From Leclercia adecarboxylata (GTDB taxonomy: Bacteria; Pseudomonadota; Gammaproteobacteria; Enterobacterales; Enterobacteriaceae): a stretch of DNA of 64,000 nucleotides. The DNA lies in contig NZ_CP040888.1 of the NCBI RefSeq assembly GCF_006171285.1, positions 1 to 64,000 of the forward strand, in the 5' to 3' direction. Position numbers and translations under genes: made by a program. The notes below the pieces were generated by a model, which ran no database searches, was not told the origin of the DNA, and saw only the letters and a program-made list of their open reading frames with translations. Below are positions 34,008 through 43,800 of this stretch, piece by piece. Within the stretch, counting starts at the first letter, position 1; the number at the start of each line of letters is the position of its first letter.

Positions 34008-34985
34008 TTATTTGAGATTCATTTGGCAAATAGTTGCCATCAGTTTCCTGATTTGAGGCACATTATAACCAAGATGATTTCCCACTATTTCAAAAGCTTC
34101 AGACATGATCCATTCAAAATGATTTTCGAATATTGGATTTATTTCTAACTTGCCAAAAGCGTTTCGTTTAGTTAACAGATCACATGAAACAAGCTCGTCA
34201 AACAACTCTAATGTGGATTTAAAAGCTTTTATGTAAACATCCATAATTTCCCTGTCAGTCCATTTAACAGCCAGTTTTTTTTCTGACATTAAATAATCCT
34301 GATCAAAGAAGATGTCCCAGCCCATATCGTCATTGCAATCATGCAAAATGATTTCATCATCATTCCTGCATTCAGCTAATTTCGTGTTTTCACTAATCGA
34401 ACGATGCGAATGATAATAGAGCCATGATTTTAATTCCGCTCTAAATTCACATGCATCAAGTCCATGAGATAAACAAGTGTATTCAAATGATTTTGACATA
34501 TACCACCGTGTTTCAGCTTCTAAAAGTGGATTCACTGTGATATTACCATTGTCATCTTTGAAGAATAACTTTCTCCTCAACACTAGTTCTTTAATGATTT
34601 CCAAAGACTCTTCCATAGCGGATAGAAAAACAACATACACATCCTCAGGGGTCCATTCTATTACCAGACCACCCAAATCTGGGTTATATTCTTCAACCGA
34701 ATATAGATAATCTGTTTCTGCTGCAAAATTAATTGTATGCAAAATCTGATTTTTAAGTAATTTGGATTTTTCATAAAGGTGATTTTCACGCCTTTCAGAA
34801 TCATAATTTATCTCAGAAATGTTACTTTCATCTGATTTAAAGTTTAATCCGGACGTGTATGCATCATTTAAATGCTCTTTGGGTGAATCAACTATTTGCG
34901 TTATTTCATCTTCATCTATATCGAATATAGAAAAAAAACTAAGTTGATTACTACTTATTGCAGTAGCCCTAAATTTTTGTTTCAT
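34008..34985 (-). CDS. uncharacterised 325-residue protein with internal duplication
   Basis: Starts MKQKFRATAISSNQLSFFSI. Two halves repeat the same pattern: residues ~110-195 (IEWTPEDVYVVFLSAMEESL, EIIKELVLRR, NPLLEAETRWYMSKSFEY) and ~235-315 (VKWTDREIMDVYIKAFKSTL, ELFDELVSCD, NPIFENHFEWIMSEAFEI). So the gene arose by duplication of an ~85-residue helical module. The segment between the repeats is acidic and probably flexible. Function unknown. Confidence 0.7.
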   Translation of the reverse strand: MKQKFRATAISSNQLSFFSIFDIDEDEITQIVDSPKEHLNDAYTSGLNFKSDESNISEINYDSERRENHLYEKSKLLKNQILHTINFAAETDYLYSVEEYNPDLGGLVIEWTPEDVYVVFLSAMEESLEIIKELVLRRKLFFKDDNGNITVNPLLEAETRWYMSKSFEYTCLSHGLDACEFRAELKSWLYYHSHRSISENTKLAECRNDDEIILHDCNDDMGWDIFFDQDYLMSEKKLAVKWTDREIMDVYIKAFKSTLELFDELVSCDLLTKRNAFGKLEINPIFENHFEWIMSEAFEIVGNHLGYNVPQIRKLMATICQMNLK

Positions 34986-35037
34986 GGGGACTCCAAAAGG
35001 AGAAATCCCATGAAGGGATTTCTCCCCTTTAGGGTGG
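34986..35037 (-). promoter_or_regulatory. leader hairpin/pseudoknot with SD-pairing segment, copy 11
   Basis: mRNA sense: CCCUAAAGGG / loop GAGAAAU / CCCUUCAUGGG, then AUUUCUCC. The loop and AUUUCUC are exact 7-base complements; CUCC of the same segment can pair with the GGAG ribosome site of the 34985 start. Confidence 0.7.
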
Positions 35038-35045
35038 GTTTAATG

Positions 35046-35423
35046 TCAGATCTGATTAAAGCTACTTTGTCCAAAACCTTTTAGAGGTTTAGGTATGTGA
35101 GCCAACTTACTTGTTGCTACCACTCTCATGTAGTCAAGAGGATGTTCTCTCCCTTCAATCATAATAGTATCGACAACAATATAACCGGAGACCATCAACT
35201 CATCACCCTGATTTATACCAGTGAAACAGGTTGAATACATTTCAGGCGACACCTTGATTTGAACTGAAAATTCTCTCTCAGTGATTTCACCATCAACTTC
35301 TGTCTTCATCCTATTTTTGAGCTTTATTAACAAACCTATACTCTGGTCAGTCATTTTTTTCTCCACAGCACTGATAACTATCCCGGACACTTTTACTTCA
35401 TTGATATATTCAAGATATGACAT
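35046..35423 (-). CDS. OB-fold, single-strand-binding-like protein
   Basis: A 125-residue protein starting MSYLEYINEVKVSGIVISAV. The pattern NEVKVSGIV, then FSVQIKVSPEM, then GDELMVSGYIVVDT matches the strand order of SSB-type OB folds (opening strand V-x-G, closing GD-x-L-x-V-x-G). The C terminus lacks the acidic SSB tail and ends GFGQSSFNQI. Association with a primase-like gene in the same array fits a role on plasmid DNA. Relation to SSB is inferred from the pattern. Confidence 0.62.
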   Translation of the reverse strand: MSYLEYINEVKVSGIVISAVEKKMTDQSIGLLIKLKNRMKTEVDGEITEREFSVQIKVSPEMYSTCFTGINQGDELMVSGYIVVDTIMIEGREHPLDYMRVVATSKLAHIPKPLKGFGQSSFNQI

Positions 35424-35479
35424 TTTCCGCTCCTCGATTTGTTCAAAGAGAAGCCCCGTTAGGGTTCCCCCTTAACAGG
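35424..35479 (-). promoter_or_regulatory. leader hairpin/pseudoknot with SD-pairing segment, copy 12
   Basis: mRNA sense: CC-GUUA-GG / loop GGGAA / CC-UAAC-GGGG, then GCUUCUC. UUCUC can pair with the loop GGGAA (one G-U pair), and GCUUCUC with GAGGAGC, the ribosome site of the 35423 start. Confidence 0.62.
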
Positions 35480-35480
35480 A

Positions 35481-36353
35481 TTAAATAAATTTATTAGTTA
35501 CATACATGAACGTGCAGACTACCAAACAGGCAATTCCGGCAATATGTAACCAATTTCTTGTTGGTTTAGTTGGTGCAATCGCTAAAGAGTTCTCCAACTT
35601 CTCTGTTACAAGACGTCGATTCTCTGCTTTAGCCGCATCATCTAAATATTGAGTTTCACGCTTAGCGAGAGTCTCAATTTTCGATTTTATTGCATGGTCC
35701 CATCCTTTAGTTTCAAAAACGCTTAACTCACTAAAGGTGTGCGTCATGAGATCTTCTGGGAAACCCAGTTTTTTCATTAACGGACGAATGGTATCATACA
35801 TTTTTTCTACATTTTCGTAGTGGGCCTTTACTGCGACATCAAAACGCTTACGTAAAGTTAATTTTTCACGTTTGCAAATGATGTCCGAAACCCAATTTAT
35901 TAACTGCTCATTTTTGAGTTCACTGGCTTTTTCAAGTGAGTAATCCAGATTATCCACGTCAAGAAATGAATTTAATCCGTATTTTTCAAACTCCTCAACA
36001 AGATATTTATCCAGTTCAGTTAAGCTTTTAAAAAGTGGTACATCTGGGGAAGCTTTAAGAAGCTTATAAGCTCCTTCGAAATCAATTTTCTTGACCACGA
36101 GCTCCACAACATCCACATGATAATATCTTGAATAAGCAGAAAGCTTTTCGGCCAACAAAGACACAGGCTTAAGAGACTTAAGTTCAATGATATTTGGGCC
36201 GTCCTCATTCAAAATAACAATCAGTTCATTATCACGTTCTGTATATTTCATCAGAACTTCTAAGAGCTGTTTGTTTAGCGCCTTATCCATCTCTGGAATA
36301 ATTTCACTAAAGGTTTGATGAAGGGCTTTACTGCGAGCTTTATTTTTAGACAT
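35481..36353 (-). CDS. tail-anchored uncharacterised protein
   Basis: A 290-residue mostly helical protein (MSKNKARSKALHQTFSEIIP) with a single C-terminal membrane segment, LHIAGIACLVVCTFMYVTN, only five residues from the end, so it should be tail-anchored in the inner membrane with its bulk in the cytoplasm. A coiled coil is likely before the anchor (KRETQYLDDAAKAENRRLVT). It is the first gene of the array and lacks the CCC..GGG leader that the others have; AGGTGA precedes its ATG. Confidence 0.65.
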   Translation of the reverse strand: MSKNKARSKALHQTFSEIIPEMDKALNKQLLEVLMKYTERDNELIVILNEDGPNIIELKSLKPVSLLAEKLSAYSRYYHVDVVELVVKKIDFEGAYKLLKASPDVPLFKSLTELDKYLVEEFEKYGLNSFLDVDNLDYSLEKASELKNEQLINWVSDIICKREKLTLRKRFDVAVKAHYENVEKMYDTIRPLMKKLGFPEDLMTHTFSELSVFETKGWDHAIKSKIETLAKRETQYLDDAAKAENRRLVTEKLENSLAIAPTKPTRNWLHIAGIACLVVCTFMYVTNKFI

Positions 36354-36747
36354 TTGGGGTCACCTATATATAGTAAGAAGGAAGAAACAAATTTTTGTTT
36401 CAACACGAAGGCAAAGCCTGTCATTCATCTCCCGTAAGCTATGAACCGCCTGATTTATACTATCTGGCATTAGAAGTACGCAACAAAAATAGCCCCAGGA
36501 GGAGCTAAATTAGTTACGGTTTGGTAAATTCAGATTGCCTTTTGCAGGCATGGGAAGTGCACCAGCGACAAAGGTGACATTTTGCCGGTGGTGTCTTACA
36601 GCTTGTTTAAGCTGGCCGCTTTTCACGGCTAAATCAACGCTTAACGCGAAAGTAACTTTAAGCAAAGTTACTCAAATTTGGGAGCTGATATTTAAGCTCA
36701 TTGTTTTTATACTATAGCTTTAAGCATAAGTAAATGCCCATATCGAA
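36354..36747. other. intergenic region between trhI and the unknown array
   Basis: This 394-bp stretch contains no gene that I can support. It should hold the promoter of the minus-strand array starting at 36353 and the end of the trhI transcript. It contains the dispersed palindrome AAAGTAACTTT at 36649-36659, followed after 4 bp by a half copy AAAGTTACT. Confidence 0.5.
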
Positions 36748-37151
36748 TTATTCTGTATAAAGTGGAGAAATTCGAATATTAGCTGCTTCTTTTATCTTTT
36801 CTTCACTGCATTCTCTTAAAAAGAAAGAAGGATCACCATACCACATTACAAAAAGTTGCTTTTCTGCACGCGTAAATCCAACATAAAGCAAACGTCTTTC
36901 TTCTTCTATTGCCTCCTCCCCAACTGATCTTTTACTTGGTATCTGATCCGCATTACAACTCATTATTATTACTTTATTCCACTCAAGACCCTTTGAACCA
37001 TGCAAGGTTGATAGGACTACTTTCTCTGGGCTGTATTCCTCGTCCTTCTTCCTAGGGCCTAATGACATTGCAGCAGCACGATTTATCATATTCATCCAAC
37101 CAGTCTTTTCTGCCCACTGTTTACAAGTGTCTAAAGCAATTTTTGTTAAGG
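36748..37151 (-). pseudogene. trhI: 3' part of IS-interrupted trhI (SF1 helicase)
   Basis: Encodes the last ~133 residues of the helicase with motif V (VVLSTLHGSKGLEWNKVIIM) and motif VI (EEERRLLYVGFTRAEKQL). It follows in frame from the 38347-39731 part when the IS and one AAGG copy are removed: ...NKGTATL-TKIALDTCKQW. In the present sequence the frame can start only from an IS-provided ATG, so a detached C-terminal fragment would lack the Walker A site. Confidence 0.85.
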
Positions 37152-37221
37152 GGTAATCCTCCCGAAAAAGCAGTGTGTTCATAAGTAGAATTTTCTCGTA
37201 ATCTCAACTGAGGAGATCTCT

Positions 37222-37488
37222 ATGAAAAAATCACGTTTCACCGACAGCCAAATCATGACCATTCTGAAACAGGCTGAAGCCGGAACACCGGTCCCTGAGC
37301 TGTGCCGGGAACATGGCTTCAGCAGCGCCAGCTTCTATAAATGGCGGTCAAAGTTTGGCGGGATGGATGCCTCTCTGATGGCGCGTCTCAAAGAACTGGA
37401 AGATGAAAATCGGCGTCTTAAGAAAATGTATGCCGAAGAGCGACTTAAAGCTGAAGTTATTCAGGAAGCTATGTCAAAAAAGTGGTGA
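37222..37488 (+). CDS. IS3-family OrfA (copy B)
   Basis: 88 residues, same sequence as OrfA of copy A, ending at the A6G frameshift site. See copy A for domains. Confidence 0.9.
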   Translation: MKKSRFTDSQIMTILKQAEAGTPVPELCREHGFSSASFYKWRSKFGGMDASLMARLKELEDENRRLKKMYAEERLKAEVIQEAMSKKW

Positions 37489-38307
37489 GGCCATCTCAAC
37501 GCCGACAGATGGCCAGACACGCCGTCAGCACGCAGCAAATCAGTATCCGCCTGGCCTGCCAGATTTTTCTGTCAGTGAAACGTGCTATCGATATCTGCCA
37601 CGTCTTTCTGTAGAAAATCAGCGTATTGCTGGCTGGCTACTGCGCATTACAGGCAGCCAGCGGAACTGGGGTTTTGGTTTGTGCTTTTTGTACCTGCGTA
37701 ATGTGAAAGGTTTTCGCTGGAACCATAAACGCGTTTATCGAATTTACTGCGAATTATCACTGAATATGCGGATCAAACCTAAAAGAGGCTGAAGCGTGAT
37801 AAGCCAGAGCCGCTTGCGGTGCCGGAATACAGCAACGAATGCTGGTCAATGGACTTCATGCATGATCAGCTTTCAGATGGCCGTTCAGTTCGGCTTTTGA
37901 ACATTATTGATGACTTCAACCGGGAAGCCCTGGCAATAGAAGTGGACTTCTCGCTGCCGTCCAGTCGGGTAAAACGCACACTTGAGCAGATCATTGAATG
38001 GCGAGGTAAACCCGCCGCAATCAGATGTGACAACGGCCCGGAATACACGAGCCACGAATTAATAAACTGGGCGGAGGATAACGGAATAAAACTCAACTTT
38101 ATTCAGCCGGGAAATCCGCAACAAAACGCTTATATTGAGCGCTATAACCGGACAGTGCGTTATGACTGGCTGGGGCAGTATTTATTTTGTTCGCTGGATG
38201 AATTACAACGCTACGCGACAGAATGGCAGTGGTTTTATAATCACGAAAGGCCGAATATGGCACTGGGTGGTTATACGCCAAGACAACATGAGCTGCGCAC
38301 AGCCTAA
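37482..38307 (+). pseudogene. IS3-family OrfB (copy B), two frameshifts
   Basis: Compared with the intact 275-residue OrfB of copy A, one T is missing from the run near 37565 and one A from the run near 37783, each shifting frame. The catalytic part is readable only from 37819 on. Either natural decay or homopolymer undercalls in the sequence data. Confidence 0.85.
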
Positions 38308-38346
38308 GTTCTACTATTGACCTCTGCTAAAAATGGGGGGATTACC

Positions 38347-39731
38347 AAGGTTGCTGTACCTTTATTACTCCTCATCTTGATTGACGACGATTCCATCCAT
38401 TTCGTAAGGTTGGCGAAACGTTTTGCTATCTCAACTTTATCAGAACTTTCCTGGGTAAAGCGCACGAAGTTTGAATGTAATGTTTTTGTTTCGAGAGAAC
38501 TGTCCTCCGGGATGGCAAGGTCGCCAAAAGTAACTTTTCTTCCTCTCATACTCAATGCCACTTCATCCAAAACTGATTCCTGTTCTCCAAACAATGCCAA
38601 TACTCTCTTCATTAAGCGAGGATCATTTGATTGTCGGAAAAAGGCCATAAGGCTTAACACATCGCTTGTTTCTTTTTCATCCCAGAATGATTTACCTCCG
38701 TAACGAATTACTGGCTGTTCGATCAAACTTTCTAGCTCATCCAAGTGAGCATTATTGCGGCTTAGAATTGCCCATCCATGTGGATCCTGATTTATAAGGC
38801 TTAAAATACCCTGTATCTGTTCCTCCATATCTACATATGAACGAAAAGTGACCTTTCCCCCTCCCTTTTTTGCCGAGCGTAACTCTTTGGCATAACGGTA
38901 AACATTCTTTCCTATCAGTGCTCCGGCCACCTCTAAAATTTCAGGTTCACACCTAAAGCATGTGTTTAAGTAAAATATGTTAGGTCTGAAGTGTTTTTCA
39001 AACTGTTGAAATATTTTGACTCCTCCTGAGGATCTGAAGGAGTAGATGGCCTGATCATCGTCTCCAACTATACTCGTATAGACTCCAGCTCTTGTATGCA
39101 ATGCTATCCATGAGAATTGTATAGAGTCAGTATCCTGAACTTCGTCTACTATCAAATGTGTCAAATCTAACGTGCGCATTTTTCCCGAATGCATTTGACC
39201 GACAACAAATTTTGAAAGAGCATTGAGGTCCGCCACATGGTCTTTCTGGCATAACGCCTGATAGGTATTAAACAAATGGATCTGTTGTCTGTTATGCCGA
39301 ACTGAAATCACATCCGTATCCATTTCTCTGCCGATAGCATCAATAACGAATTCAGCTTCAGCAAACTTCATCGTTACACCGGATTCTTTCAAAGCCCGGT
39401 GAATGACAGATCTCTGTGCTGGCCCTATCAACATCTTTCCCGGCCAGCGAATCATGTCCAGTTGCTTCTTAACGAGTCCGTGAAAAGTATCCACCAGCAC
39501 CCGGTCAAGATCCTTCTTGCTCAATCGCTTTTGTAACTTTGCTGCAAGTGCGTTTGTTGCAGCGCGAGTAAAGGTCACCATCCCGATTCTTGCATATGGA
39601 TACTTTTTGAGAATCGATATAACCGCTTCTATCATGGTGAACGATTTGCCTGATCCAGGCGCTGCTATCACCATATTGTTTGCGCTAGCATTCTCGATAA
39701 CAGGTCTTTGCTCTTCTGTTGGCTTACCCAT
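38347..39731 (-). pseudogene. trhI: 5' part of IS-interrupted trhI, UvrD/Rep-type helicase
   Basis: Encodes the first ~461 residues of an SF1A helicase, MGKPTEEQRPVIENASANNM. Walker A APGSGKSFTM, motif II VDEVQDTDSIQF, motif III GDDDQAIYSFRS and motif IV-type FRCEPEILEV are present. The full gene, with 36748-37151, would give 594 residues with all seven helicase motifs. In IncHI plasmids a UvrD-like helicase gene named trhI lies next to trhN, as here. The IS insertion cuts it before motifs V and VI, so ATP-driven unwinding should be lost. It carries a dispersed palindrome at 38527-38537. Confidence 0.82.
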
Positions 39732-39910
39732 TTCAACCTCATTACTTCGTTTTAATAATTATACATTTTTATAAAAGCGCTTTTCTTGTGTACTGCTGGT
39801 TCTACTGGAAATCACTTTTTTTCCTTTTTTATGCAATCAGGTTGTTTGTGAAACGCGTGACTATGGAATAATGGTTCCATCTCCAAAAGACATTACAAAA
39901 AGGGCTTTAA

Positions 39911-40783
39911 ATGAAACTTTTACGTTTAGTATCTCTGGTCTCTTCTGTCGTCATTGGTTTTTCCCTATCGGGTTGTGCCGGTGACACCGGCACTACGCCA
40001 GGCACCGCTCTGAATGCGTACAGTCACGGCCAGTACTGGCATGCTAATGCAAATGATTCTGTCGCCAAGAATGCCTATTCGTTTGCTGGTTTCGACGTTA
40101 ATTTTAAGGAGCAAGAGGTTACTCCTGGAGGGGATGCCGACAACTTTCTTTCTAAGTATCTCATCAATAGTTCGATGGGCTACGTAACAGGCGGTCTAAA
40201 AGGTTTTGGGATCATGAGCCTCAGCTCTTTGTACAGTTCTTCTGACGCCGAATACATCCAGGTCAATCAATACCTAGTGTTCGTCCCCAATCCAAAAAAA
40301 TTGCCTTACAATGATGAAAGTTTGGTACGTGAGGGAGCTAAGTATGTTTTTGAGCATACAAAAGCAACTCAGGCCTCATTTGGATACAACCCTGAAAAAC
40401 AGAAAGCAGCTCTGGCCACATGTAAAATTGATATGGCAGTCGTCAATAAATGGAGTACCTGTGATCTGCCCTCTAAGCCTGATGCTGATGTTTTCCCTAC
40501 AGATTCAATGTACAGCTTTCAGGCGATTCGCCCCGCAACAGGAACCGAAATTCCTGAGCTAAACCTTCCCGCTGGTGATTACGCTGTAATTCGTTATGTG
40601 TTCATCCCATTTAAAGGAAACGAAACAAGCGCTGATTTTTCGGGTATCATTTTCCGTTCTGATAGCCCAAATACAACAACTCCAGGGGGTGTTGCAGCCT
40701 CCATCAACGGAAAAGATTATTACCTCTTTACCGGTGAATACGGTAAAAAAGGCTTCCCAGAAAAAACATTGAAAGCCAAGTAA
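39911..40783 (+). CDS. predicted lipoprotein
   Basis: A 290-residue protein with a lipoprotein signal peptide MKLLRLVSLVSSVVIGFSLS followed by GCAGD, where Cys after LSG is the lipidation site; Gly-Asp after it does not give a clear inner-membrane retention signal. The rest is a soluble beta-rich domain of ~265 residues with no motif I recognise. It is the only plus-strand gene between trhI and trhN and shares a bidirectional terminator with trhN. It could be a surface or exclusion-type protein of the transfer system; this is inference from location. Confidence 0.7.
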   Translation: MKLLRLVSLVSSVVIGFSLSGCAGDTGTTPGTALNAYSHGQYWHANANDSVAKNAYSFAGFDVNFKEQEVTPGGDADNFLSKYLINSSMGYVTGGLKGFGIMSLSSLYSSSDAEYIQVNQYLVFVPNPKKLPYNDESLVREGAKYVFEHTKATQASFGYNPEKQKAALATCKIDMAVVNKWSTCDLPSKPDADVFPTDSMYSFQAIRPATGTEIPELNLPAGDYAVIRYVFIPFKGNETSADFSGIIFRSDSPNTTTPGGVAASINGKDYYLFTGEYGKKGFPEKTLKAK

Positions 40784-40791
40784 TTAAAAAA

Positions 40792-40807
40792 GGGGCCTAA
40801 CGGCCCC
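40792..40807. terminator. bidirectional terminator between the lipoprotein gene and trhN
   Basis: GGGGCC-TAAC-GGCCCC with A-rich and T-rich flanks on both sides; it serves the converging lipoprotein and trhN transcripts. Confidence 0.8.
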
Positions 40808-40811
40808 TTCT

Positions 40812-43800
40812 TCAATATTTCGGCAACTGCTTGCCCGTAACCGGATCCAGCGTAGTTGAACCTACCTCACATATGGCCGGTCGAGGTAAATAGCTACAAT
40901 CTACATTTTCCTCTTTTATAGCCTGAGCATTTTCTTGTCTGGCCTTTATCATATTTTCTTCACCGCCCATTGCTTCCTTGGTACGTTCTGATGGAAGTTG
41001 ATAGTTCTCATTCTGGAATGGTAAGTTTTCCACAATTGATTCTTCGGAGAATTTTGAATATTGATCAGGAACTTCTCCTACCTGAACTGCATCATTAATC
41101 CACTCCGTCAGATCAATTTTATCGAAATCCAGTTGCTGTATTTGCTTTATTGATAGCCCCACGCAATTAGAGGCGACAGGGTCTATTCCTAATTGCGGAT
41201 AAGCTTGTTGCATAATAACGCGTGACAACATGGAATTATAACAGCACATGTCTGTTGCTTTTTTAACGCATTTCTTTGTGAAACCAACATTCAGATATTT
41301 GACGCATCGTTCCGTATCTAATGTAAAACAGGATTTTTGATTCTTATGAATAGAAGCTTCCATCTCTTTCTGGTCGCATGCTACCAACATTTCTAAAAGC
41401 ATTTTAGTGACCTGATAGGCTGTATAAATCCAACCGATCACGTTTAATGCAAGCATAAAGTTTTGAACCGCAGCCGAGAAGACAACCTCTCCTCCGGTAG
41501 TAGCAACGTTCTTAAAGACAAAGTCACGAACTGTATCTGGTAGCAATTCGTAGGCTTTCTTCATTGCCATCTGCTTAAGCTGACCTATACCGAAGCTGGA
41601 CATTGTTTCCTGTGCCAACTGGCCAGCACCTCCTGCCCCTCCAGAAGTTGCGGAAGACCCAACTGCCCTGCTTAGATTACCAGCGACGTTTTCATATACG
41701 CTCGTTAAGGAGCTCGTGACGTTGTTCCACATTTGCCCTACTGTTTTACCAGCTGATGCAGTCCACTCTCCGACCGCATTAGACATAGAAGCCCATGTAC
41801 CTGTATCACCGCCGGTCCATTTTATTAGCTGAGCATTAACTCTGGTCCAGTTTGTGTTTCTGATCATAGATCCGGCAAGCATGATACCTTCAAGTGCTCC
41901 TGCGGTTCCCTGTGGTGCTTCGCAGCAGTCCGTCTTTGCCAGGCCATTTACAAAGCCTACTGAACGACCACACCATTCAGGTTTTCCTTCAAAGACGGAA
42001 CATGAATTGGCATCGTTAGGGTCTTCGCATTTGGCTTCGCCCTGCATGTACTGAACCATGTTTGAATAAGCCGCAACTTTTCCAAAATCGTTGTTCTCTT
42101 CCTTTGGCCCAGTTTCGCATGTTCCACCTGAACATGGGATCATGCCAACACAGGCATTTGTAGAAGATTCAACCTCCCGAACTACATCCTTCCCTCTGTC
42201 ACAGGTGTATTTCTGTTCATACATGTAGCAACTGTTAGTGCCCTCATCGAACCAACCCTCTGCACATGTTTGTTTATCGAGTACACATGCTGCATCATTT
42301 TTATAAGCACTACATGCATCAGGCATACTCTTTATTTCTTCATAGTTGTAACAGAGGTCCTTTCCATTAGCGTCTTTCATAATTTTTCCACTAGCGTCAT
42401 AAGAGCAAATTTTGTCTTTGGCCAATGGATCACAAAAGTAGCCTTCAAGGTTTGTCTTCCAGGTAAGAAATCCTTTATCACCTTCATACAGAGGCTTTGC
42501 CAATGAAAGCACGCTTTCCGGAAGCCGTTTTGTGCCAACATCCATATCTTTAAACCGATCGAAACGGCAGAATGTATTCGGAGCTTGTACAGCATCGTAA
42601 CAACCAGCTGGTTCCTGGACGTGCTTATCTTCGAGCTTCATATTTTCAAAAGTCAGCTCAACCTCAAAATACCCTTCACCCTTCCCACCAACCCATACTC
42701 TGGATGCCATTGTCACTTCTCGATCAGGCTCCTCATACACCGATTTTCTGACCTTATCAGTCACATCGTAAACCTTGTCGAGTTTCCACGATTTTTTTAA
42801 CTCCCAAGATCCCTTAGGAGCCGGATAGTCACTTTCTCGATATGCACCATCTATGTGAGCAAAAATCTGCGTGCCATCAAGTGTTACCCGCATGTGGTCA
42901 TCCCACTCCGCGTTAACAATCTTTGCTGAGGCCAATTTTGCATCCGGATGGAATTTTAATGTCAGTTCGTTATCATATACCCCGTCACTCCAGTAGTTGT
43001 CATCACGGCGACCAAACCATATACGCACACAATTATCGCCGCACATCGACATGTCTCCGTTTCCGCCTGAAATGTAAACAGGGACTGAAAAATCACGGGT
43101 TATCGTGCAGCTGCTGAAGTTATCTTGCTTAGGCGAGTTACAGTAGAACTCTTTGTAATCAGGATAGTGTGTGGTTACTGTTTTTTTAGAGGTCTCAACA
43201 TTACAGTTCTGAAGCCAGTTTCCAGTACCAGCAACAGCATTTGTTATCTCATTTCTCCCCGCAGTAAACATGGGATCGTTAGGCTTTATAGATGATGCCG
43301 GGTTGTCCTTGTTAGCATTTACGAGGGTGCGGTAGGCAACGCCATCATAACTTTGAGCATCAAATAACTGGCTTTTCCGATTCTTTATATCGTTTACAAA
43401 GCCATCCTCATCCCCATAACGATCTGCGGCATTGAACTTAATATCGCTGTGCTTTTGCTCTGAGCTGAAAATCTCTCCGGTATTTGTTTTGGTTCCAGGA
43501 GTAGTATTGGGATTACTGCTTATACCAATGTTGCCATTAGCATCCCGAGAGAGCAGCTTTGCCCCTTCCTTGGTATAGTTTGAATTGATTGTCCCTCCAG
43601 ACATACTCGGCAGTTGTACGGCGCTACCAATGGACTTTCCATCGGATGCGGCATTTTTCATGACACTTTCATTTGAGTTCCCTGCCCCATACTTTCCGAG
43701 ATTAAGATTAGCGGATTCGGCTTTACCCACGTATTTCTCGGTGATCTTCCCACTGACATTCTCGCCTGAATCCGCATTCTTGTACTTCTCAACAATGTCC

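Larger units (their letters stand above)
37152..38346 (+). mobile_element. IS3-family element, IS407-like group (copy B, inverted, frameshifted)
   Basis: 1195 bp, the same element as copy A but on the opposite strand, with GGTAATCC ends and the target duplication AAGG at 37148-37151 and 38347-38350. It interrupts the trhI helicase gene. It is 2 bp shorter than copy A because of two single-base losses in short homopolymers of orfB (a T run near 37565 and an A run near 37783), so its own transposase is broken while copy A could act on it in trans. Confidence 0.92.

Noticed and set aside
36535..36717. Plus-strand 60-codon frame in the trhI downstream gap
   Set aside because: No ribosome site, crosses the dispersed palindrome and half copy; nothing similar in composition to neighbouring proteins.
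24008..38346. The two IS407-like copies with the DNA between them as one composite transposon
   Set aside because: Each copy has its own matching 4-bp duplication (TCTG; AAGG). A composite insertion would show one duplication at the outer ends only.
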